DNA of 64,000 nt, from the NCBI RefSeq assembly GCF_029227915.1, contig NC_079876.1:27315828-27379827 (forward strand), in the 5' to 3' direction. Under the pieces are notes generated by a model that saw only the letters and a program-made list of their open reading frames with translations, made no database searches and was not told the DNA's origin. Source of the stretch: Hydractinia symbiolongicarpus. Lineage: Eukaryota > Cnidaria > Hydrozoa > Anthoathecata > Hydractiniidae. A program made the translations under genes and the position numbers. Positions 56,486 to 64,000 of this stretch are shown in pieces. Position 1 is the first letter of the stretch, and every line of letters starts with the position of its first letter.

Positions 56486-58719
56486 GGTCGGGAGGGGGAG
56501 GGGGAGGCGAATTCCGCCCCCCTGACGGTTTTTTTTAATAACTCCTTAACGCCATGCTGCATGGCTATGATACTTACTGAGTTTCAATATTTATCTATTG
56601 GAAACCAGCATACCAAATCTTTACGTCCCATGCCTTTCAGAGGCTTTGATATTGGCTATTACTCGAAACTACCCCTAAAAATCTCTATGAAATCCTTATT
56701 TTCGGGAAAATATAGTAACTTTTGTTAGGATTATCGTTAGAGCTTGAAACTTACAACACAATTTAGTTTTATCAAGAAGAATCATTTTCCATGTTTTGAA
56801 CACGTGATTAATCTGATTTCCCGAGTTTTCGGATTTTATTTAAATATCGGGAAAAAAGGGATTTTTGGGCAATTTTTGGCAACATTTCATGCAATCTATA
56901 TAAAAACCGGATAATATGTTAAATAACTTTTATGTAGCGTCCAAAAACTTCAAACAGAATGTAAAAATTCGCTTTAGAATTAAAGTAATTCAATTTGAAG
57001 GAGATGGTTGCATTTTGAATATAGTTCAAGCTCTTGATAACGCAACGGAAAATGTGCTGACGCAAGCAATATTGCCGCCATTTTGTTCTTTTTGTGACAT
57101 ACTATGAGCGTGCCAAGTTTGATCCAATTTGAACAAGTATATGAAAAGTTATTGAGGGTGGGAGGGGGCGAAATAGTTACTGGATAATCGGAGGTTATGC
57201 TTGACTGACATTTCTCTTTCTGGTTGTCGAATTCGATCGAATATGAAAGTGAATTGCTTTCTACTTTCTCGTCGATCGATTAAAATTTATCCTATGAGAT
57301 TGATTTATACCTACGTGATGTGAGCAAATCGGCGCAGAAATGAACTACACTGAGAAGCGGGAAAAAATGGCTGAAAACTTTTTAGACAATTTATATTTGA
57401 TGCAGCAACATTAATACACTATTTAACACCTGCAAGCGTTAACGGATGAAAATGCATTACCGATAAGTGATTATTCGCAGATGAATGTTAAGGAATTTGA
57501 TATAATTTTTGTAGAATAAGTTCGTGGATTTTAGTATCTTAAGAAACTTTCTCAAGAAGTTTCAAAGACAGTCTCACTAGGCCAAGAGTTTGGAGTTAAA
57601 TGGCTGAGAAATTTTGGAAAAATAGTACGAAAATATTTTTGTTTATCCTATTCTTATGTCATGAACTTCCAAGTACATGCTTAATATTACTTGTTTCATA
57701 TCAAATTTGTGTTAATGTTTTAAAATAAAATTGAATGAATTGCCATCGATCGAGGATGGTCGAATTTAAGTGGAAACCAATTTTATAAAAAACACCATTG
57801 ATCGGTCGATGTCGATCGATCCGACCACGTTTGTTGAGCGGAAACCCGCTTTTAGATACACAAAGCAAGTTGATATTCACAGGTATACAGTAGCTTTTTA
57901 TCACTTGCTATAAGCTAAGAAAGCTTGTTGTACCTATTATGCTCTTATTAAAAGTTAAGACAGGGCTGGGTTTTTTATTTAAGCAAGCTAATTTTTTATG
58001 TCTTCGTGTAAAACGTAGAACCGGTATTAAGTCTTTTAAGTCACCACACTTCTTTTATAACGTATCTTATAAACATGGCTGGTTTTATGAAATTTTACGT
58101 AGAAAACTAATCGATCACTGCTCCAAACTTTGGCAATATTAGTTTTACCGAATGTTCAAACTTTTTCGTTCGTAGAAAAGACTGCAAACTGTTTATGGCT
58201 TTGATTGGAAAAAAACTATTTTGACACAATGTTCTGTTATTTTTAACATTTTTAAAACTGTTTTCCCATACTACCCATAAACTGCTAGTTTGTCAATACA
58301 CTTAAAAGCCTACCTAGTCAAGTTTAATATAAAGCATTTATGGTATAAAGTTATGGTAGCTAAACATGAAGCAGTAAAAAGTGTTAGCTAGCTAGGTTCG
58401 CAATGTTTTGGTTGTGTTCAAAATCAACGTGGTGAAGATAACACAAAAAGAAAGAATAAAGATGGCTAAAATGAAATGCATTCTAGCAAACTAAATAAAA
58501 AACTTTAGCTAGCAAGCTACTTATCACAATGTATGTTGCAGCTAAAATAATAAAACTTGTTTCTTTCAGAAATACATATATGAATTTTTTTTTTTAAATA
58601 CACACCATTTAGAAGATTAAGGGTTGAAAAGGGACTATCAAAATGGCTATACAAATCTCCCTAATAGAAGAGAGTATATCTAAAATGCAATTCCGTGCTT
58701 TTAATTTTCAAAAGAAACT
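56486..58719. other. Non-coding stretch
   Basis: A GGGAGGGGGAGGGGGAGG G-rich tract lies near 56490. Several ATCGATCGA-type words occur between 57.2 and 57.85 kb. No supported gene. Confidence 0.4.
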
Positions 58720-59225
58720 TGGCATATTTTTTAATATGGAAGCAATACCTTCGATATGTTTTGTCAAAGCAATATAAATATAGTGGCTATGAAAATAAAG
58801 ACTTCTGAAAAGCTACAAAGCAGCTAACAACACATAGTTTCCTAATATCTGACATCTTGAGTTCTTTAAAGAAGAATAGAAGAACTTCACCAAACACCAT
58901 TTCCGAATCATCATGAACTAACTCTTCAAAAAAAACAAGTTGGGAGATTTTTTCATTGTATTTGAAAAGAATTCTCTTTCTTCGGTTGATCGAACGTGTA
59001 TACCATCACAAGACATGGTTGCCAATTACATAAACATGTATTTTCACTCTCATCCAAATGGGTAGTGACTTAGATTTACTTTGGCTATAGACCACTTCAA
59101 TTCCTTTGTTTTTATCAGGCTACCAGGTACTAAATGGCTTATAAACCGTTTACCCGGTCGCTACGTGGAAAAACAACAACCTCTCAGTGTTTGCATCGAC
59201 CTCATTGCGTTCGGTCCATGACGTC
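58720..59225 (+). repeat. About 500-bp repeat, copy 1 (matches 62996-63495)
   Basis: AAGCAATACCTTCGATATG, AAAGCAATATAAATATAGTG, TTCTTCGGTTGATCGAACG and TTCGGTCCATGACG occur in the same order and spacing in both copies, with perhaps 85 percent identity by eye. The 3' end overlaps a small foldback MITE. Confidence 0.75.
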
Positions 59226-59281
59226 ACAGCCTCGGTCGCTATTTTTTCGTAGCGCCTAGCTAAACGGTTTATAAGTCATTT
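59132..59281. mobile_element. 150-bp foldback MITE
   Basis: AAATGGCTTATAAACCG at the left and CGGTTTATAAGTCATTT at the right are inverted. Complementarity continues for about 34 bases to GGTCGCTACG/CGTAGCGCC. The other copy of the surrounding repeat (63407-63495) contains only the left part. Confidence 0.6.
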
Positions 59282-59904
59282 CTCTAAAGTGCAATGCAAT
59301 GTTTTTACTAATAACAATTATCTTATGACGTCCAACTTCAAAAAAAAAAGACAATTTCCCGTTAACCGCGTGATAACATCCTCTTTGTAAAATTCACAGA
59401 CACACGGAAGTAGCCTATTACTATATTACGATAAGAATGTTGCTAAACTTTATTTTTTTATATAGTATTGTTTATTGAAAGTAGTGCTACGGCACTTTCT
59501 CGTAAAATTTTATATATTTAACAATAGTTGGCGCATTTCTACCTCCTGATTGGGGTTTAGAGAGAGGGTTTTAGGAAGCTGAATTTGACATGTTCTTACA
59601 CCTTCTGATCAGTTAAAACATAATAGATTTTACCAAAAAGATAAGCAGATCTAGCGTCCAAAAAATTCACTTACAAGATTTTCCTAAAATTTGTTGTTCT
59701 CTACTTCTCAAAACTTATTTTTTTAATTTCTTTTAAAAGGTTCGAATAACTAAAATGTTCTAACGAAATAGACAACGCAATGTTAATTGTCCATTCTGTG
59801 ACGGTGCACCCAATCATAACAAATAAACTACATCAAGGGAATAACAAAAGTTAACTACCCAGGATTTTTGTATAAGAACTTTTAAATTAAACACATAGTG
59901 AAAA
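59226..59904. other. Non-coding gap after the 58.7 kb repeat
   Basis: The first 56 bases are the right arm of the foldback MITE. The rest is AT-rich with no supported gene. Confidence 0.35.
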
Positions 59905-59985
59905 TAAATAATATATCGCATTCCGTGCTTCTGCAACGCAACGTGTTTCTCGCGCACATACAGGCAGAATACAGAGACTAGCCAG
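59905..59985 (+). repeat. Fragment related to the ACTAGTCG terminal modules
   Basis: ATATCGCATTCCGTGCTTCTG, ACGTGTTTCTCGCGC and CAGAATACAGAGACTAG parallel the middle and end of the modules at 39.4 and 56.3 kb. Confidence 0.4.
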
Positions 59986-61400
59986 GAGATCAAGCGTCGA
60001 AAAAACGGGTTAAGCCACAAGTAACTGTGCGGCCTGCCTTTGAACGCCCACTGGAGCACTTCATAAGAAACTGCACACTGTGTGAAACAGACAGGTTAAG
60101 CGTTTAATACATGTATGCGTGTGTCGTGAATCACGGAAAGCGCACACAACATTATAGTGTTTCGAGTATTTTTCAAAATATAACTCTATCGCAACTTTAG
60201 CCGAAAATAAAACACAGTTTACAACCCGTTCTTACCCCATCATAGCAAAAGGTATTGGTCTGGTTTCAACTTTTTGATTCAAGTTGAAGTCTTTTAATTA
60301 AAAAAAAAACAATTTAAAGGATTTATTGGCATAACTGCGCGAGGATTATTTACGCCAAACTAGAACTTTAGTTTGTTACAATTTTTATGATGACATTTAA
60401 AGTTTTATAAATTTGTTTAGAAAAATAAACTAAGAATCAGACGCATTAGCAAGTGATCAAGATTGTTTAACTAAACAACTATAAACATCGTAAATAAATA
60501 TAATATACAAACTCTAAAAGCTATTTTAAACCTTCTTATATTGCTTTGACCAACTAATAATTGAAGATTGATAATCCGTCAGTTTTTTCAATGTTTTTTC
60601 CTCTTTTAAAAAGATGTTTTTAAGTAATTTTTTTTGGCTTAGCTATGCAAGAAAAAAGGGAGAAAAAGAAAACAGAAAAGAAAACACACTGGTGATAGTA
60701 AAAAAAAAATTTCTTTTTAAACAAATAAATGTTTACAAACCGAGTAAGTACAGAGAAAAACCGTGATGGGTATTTTCGTATAAATTTAGAATCAGGGGGG
60801 TTCTTAACTTATTTTGCCTTGGCAAACGACACATTGAAACTCAAACTATGAAATGCACAGTGCACAATGACGCTTTGTGAGAGAATCTATTTTGTACTTT
60901 ATGCAGCAATAAAAGTAATCTGGAAAATAATTTATGGCACTTTTCTAGATTAGTGAAAACCTCTTTTTTAGCTGTGGATAACTAAACTTTTTTAGTTCTG
61001 TTATGCATAAAAGTTTAAGTTTTGTTTACGTCTTTCCTTACTCTACACAGACAACTGCTGACAATCCAAAAGAAATATAACTTTAAATGACAAATAAACC
61101 AATGGAAACACCCTTTACCATTCGATTATAAATTCTGAGAATAAAAATGAAACATTAGCTAATGCTGGCGCATTTTAATAGTTGATGAAATGAAAATGGT
61201 ATTCAAAATAAACAAAACGCTAGAATTTTCTTATTGATGTTTTTGAATGTTTACATAAGCGTTTCTATCGATGTTTAATTCCGCATCCCCCGTCCTGGAT
61301 TGAAAACGTCTCACTAATAAAAATAAATGCTTCCGTCATAGCTTAACCAAATATTATTACTTGTCAAATAAAAAATGTCTGTGATCAGGTTTGTTTAGGT
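59986..61400. other. Non-coding stretch upstream of the Ly6 gene
   Basis: AT-rich, no coding frame supported, no recognised repeat. Confidence 0.4.
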
Positions 61401-61408
61401 AAAGAGAA

Positions 61409-61484
61409 CTATTTAAAGGAATGGTGTAAGGTCAAAAAAGATCATTTCCACTGAACAACGGATCTGAACAGCACGAACAGAAAA
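61409..61484 (+). promoter_or_regulatory. Putative TATA element and leader of the Ly6 gene
   Basis: CTATTTAAAG (61409-61418) is a TATA-like element about 30 bases before TTTCCACTG, a possible start region, and about 70 bases before the ATG. Confidence 0.35.
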
Positions 61485-62412
61485 ATGCAAGGCACAATTG
61501 TCGTTCTCTTTTTTATGCTCGCGATTTCTCAACTAGGTGAGTTCAGTTTTATTATCTTATTATTTTTAAATATTCTCGCCTTTAGTTCCTCATTTACCTA
61601 TGGAAAGAAAATTAACAGCTTGGCGTTTTCGATGAAAACAAAGTTTTGGTCGGAAATTCAAAGTTTTTCAGTTGGCACAAGAGACCGATGCACTTCGTTG
61701 GAGATTTTCCTTTAATTTACGATATAATGCACTGTATTGTCATAATCGTGAATAGGAATTCATAAAACTAAGGCAATATTTTGCAAGCTATTTTTAGACT
61801 TGATCTGCCTGTGTGGACGTGTTTAGTGCCAGGATTGTTAGTCGGCATTTTCATTTGGAATATCTACGAGGGTCGTATAACGATACATTGCGAATAGCTT
61901 TAAGAATATCCTCTAAAGACAGAATTGAAAACGTAGATAATCATGTCATAATACTACTCCTGTTTTTAGGGGACGCGTTAAAGTGCTATGAAAATACAAA
62001 TGCAAAGTCGAATAAAACCCTTGTTGAGTGTCCGTCATTTCTTCCAAACGCCAGATGTTTGGGAGGAAAAATGGGTATTAGCATGTCGTTGGGTGGACAT
62101 AAATTGAAAATGGATCGTGAGCTTTCCATGTGCACCATAGAAGCAGCTTGTACATCAATGTGTAAAATGACAGAACATCAACTGAAAAACAGCATGCCCA
62201 GCATTAAGATTACAAGTTGCAAGGTATTGTTTAAAACACATTGAAAATTCGAGTTTCCTTTCAAAAAATAATAAAAAAATCTTAGCTGATGTAATTAGAA
62301 CAGCGAAATTTAGCTGTTGAAGTAGCTACAGTTTACTAGGAAACAAAATAAGTAATTGTATTATATTTTTTATATTTAGACGTTCTGCTGCGATAGCGAT
62401 GGGTGCAATTAA
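61485..62412 (+). CDS. Secreted Ly6/three-finger domain protein (three exons, 112 residues)
   Basis: Exons 61485-61536, 61970-62223 and 62380-62412, joined in frame at GTGAGT...TTTTTAG and GTATTG...ATTTAG. Exon 1 encodes a signal peptide (MQGTIVVLFFMLAISQLG). The mature part starts ALKCYENTNAKS, contains ten Cys, and ends TFCCDSDGCN, the CCxxDxCN signature that closes Ly6/uPAR domains. No hydrophobic tail follows the last Asn, so it is probably secreted and not GPI-anchored. Ly6 proteins act as receptor ligands, modulators or toxin-like effectors in many animals; which applies here cannot be told from sequence. One-domain length and an exon break just before the last Cys cluster are normal for the family. 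Confidence 0.85.
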
Positions 62413-62995
62413 ACGATAAAGAACAAGAACGCTTGTTAGAGTTTATTTTTTTTGTTTATTTGTTTGTAAACTTTACACATGTGTGACTAGTATTTTAGCT
62501 TTTGTGCGTAAAAACTTGAAAAAACACTATGTGTTGCAAAATCCTTTGTGCTTATTTTCGCAAAAATTATTTTTATACCAAAAGCTTACCAGTTTAGTTA
62601 TTGGTGCAGGACGACGAAAACTACGATGTTTTAACGATATAACACAGCCAAAGTCGTAAAAATATCTCTGGCCTACGCATGTTTTAGGTCAAGATATGTG
62701 GAAATGACAATAACTGCTTAATTTTTGGTATCTTTACTAAGCTATACCTGGCAGTGCGATGTCTTCTTTGTATCTGACGTTTTTATTGGTTTATATCGAT
62801 CACGTTAGCGGGTGTTATTTTTTTGTAGCGACCGGCTAAACTTTACACACAAAAAAGCAAACAAATGTTCGTGAAATTTGAACGCTGTCAAACGACTAAA
62901 AAAGATTCGTATTTTAATCTAATTGTTTTAAGCCTTTGGGAGTACGATGAAATATATCGATTTATACTGGACCAAAGTCTCTCAAAACGAAGTAT
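62413..62995. other. Non-coding gap
   Basis: Contains TTTGTAGCGACCGGCTAAAC (about 62821), related to the inner end of the foldback MITE near 59.25 kb. No coding frame supported. Confidence 0.4.
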
Positions 62996-63495
62996 GCTAA
63001 AATATATTGAAGCAATACCTTCAATATGTTTTTTCAAAGCAATATAAATATATAGTGGCTATAAAAATAAAGACTTCTTAAAAGCTACAACACAGCTGAA
63101 AAAACACGACGTTTCCAAATATCTCATATCTTGAGTTTTTTAAACAAGAATAGAAGAAATCCGCTAAACACCATTCCTGAATCATCATAAATATCTCTTC
63201 AAAAAACAAGTTGTGAGAATTTTTTGCATTCGAAAAGAATTCTCTTTCTTCGGTTGATCGAACGTGTATACTATCAGAAGACATGGTTTCTAATTACATA
63301 AACATGTATTTTCTTTTTCATCCAAATGCCAATTAGATTTACTTAGATTTACTTTGGCTATACACGACTTCAATTCATTTCCTTTTATCAGCCTACCAGG
63401 TACTAGATGGCTTATAAACCGTTTAACCTGGCGCTATGTGGGAAAACAGCAACCTCTCATTGCTTGAATAAACCTCACTGCGTTCGGTCCATGAC
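62996..63495 (+). repeat. About 500-bp repeat, copy 2 (matches 58720-59225)
   Basis: Same ordered words as copy 1, ending TTCGGTCCATGACGG, where the match breaks off inside the MITE sequence. Confidence 0.75.
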
Positions 63496-63687
63496 GGCAA
63501 AAAAATAAATTCCCATTTCATGTTCATAACAAACAAGAAATCATTGAATTTAATTTTGTATGTATGGCCAAGGTCGGTCACGTGGTTTTTTAAGTGTTTA
63601 AAGGGTGTACAAGGCATGGAAGCGCTCACATGTCAATTAGTTCTTGAACCGTACACGTTAAAACTGTTTGTCCACAATTCACTCAAA

Positions 63688-64000
63688 ATGACTGAGCAAC
63701 AAGAAGCGTCAATGGACACAAATAACGCTGAACCCGACATACTACAACATCTAACAAACTACTTTGACCGTAAATTCCAAGAACAGAACGAAAATCTAGA
63801 ACAGAGGCTTACCACTGGATCGAAAAACTTGGAAAAACGTCTTCTGGAGCAGCACAAGATCAGTAAAACCGAATTAAAATTCAGAGGTAATAAAATACAA
63901 CATCAATTCAATAGCGATTTAATTCAAAGTCTAGAAATAATAAAACAACCAGTAAAAGATGGTTCGATTACAAGATCTTCCAAAAAGATTGATAATGTCA
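63688..64000 (+). CDS. Retroelement gag-like frame (DIRS-type), partial at the window edge
   Basis: From ATG 63688 the frame is open for 104 codons to the end. It begins MTEQQEASMDTNN, then a heptad-like helical segment (FQEQNENLEQRL ... NLEKRLLEQHK), then LKFRGNKIQHQFNSDLIQSL. The last block resembles the KxxGNxxQxxFN motif of ORF1 proteins in invertebrate DIRS-type elements. No splice site is apparent. The rest of the element lies beyond the window, so completeness cannot be judged. Confidence 0.5.
   Translation, partial: MTEQQEASMDTNNAEPDILQHLTNYFDRKFQEQNENLEQRLTTGSKNLEKRLLEQHKISKTELKFRGNKIQHQFNSDLIQSLEIIKQPVKDGSITRSSKKIDNV

Noticed and set aside
57200-57860. Clustered ATCGATCGA words
   Set aside because: Short low-complexity palindromes with no wider structure that I could define.

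Overview
The window is animal nuclear DNA, AT-rich, with sparse spliced genes in a dense bed of transposable elements. GT-AG introns of roughly 0.1-0.6 kb, a TATA-type promoter, an astacin-family metalloprotease, a secreted Ly6-type protein and the particular mix of elements (DIRS, Mag-like Ty3/gypsy, pogo, piggyBac, SWIM/YqaJ genes, reverse transcriptases with nuclease-like tails) fit a marine invertebrate, most likely a cnidarian. A hydrozoan is plausible, but this is inference from gene content only.

Layout. 1-1.45 kb: minus-strand retroelement remnant whose nuclease-like tail runs into a ubiquitin-specific-protease (USP) domain that leaves the window. 1.64-4.65 kb: pogo/Tigger-type DNA transposon with TIRs, TA flanks and a PHD-finger tail, broken by one stop and one frameshift. 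5.50-9.91 kb: complete Ty3/gypsy (Mag-like) retrotransposon on the minus strand, with apparently identical 194-bp LTRs and a GTTTT target duplication; gag and pol are in one frame separated by a single TAA. 9.94-13.06 kb: a second reverse-transcriptase element, tandemly duplicated at its 5' part, inverted in the middle and ending in a poly-A run. 13.2-15.55 kb: foldback and TIR repeats, one with a 9-bp target duplication. 16.1-19.5 kb: THAP-like, USP C-terminal and SWIM/YqaJ remnants interleaved with a family of modular, apparently structured repeats. 20.09-23.82 kb: complete piggyBac element with TTAA flanks and a two-exon transposase of 710 residues. 24-41.4 kb: more copies of the structured repeat family, a decayed DIRS element carrying a nested MITE, and several MITEs. 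42.6-43.7 kb: a second SWIM remnant.

Host genes. Two host genes can be modelled. The first is an astacin metalloprotease of 518 residues with nine coding exons (47.9-50.9 kb), with TATA box, 5' UTR exon and poly-A signals. The second is a 112-residue Ly6/three-finger secreted protein in three exons (61.5-62.4 kb). Both products should enter the secretory pathway. The last 313 bases open a DIRS-type gag-like frame that continues beyond the window.

Most notable: a repeat family scattered over at least eight places carries stem-loops whose pairing is kept while the sequence changes. Two copies sit directly downstream of USP C-terminal coding remnants, which suggests that these modules are the 3' end of a USP-encoding retroelement family.
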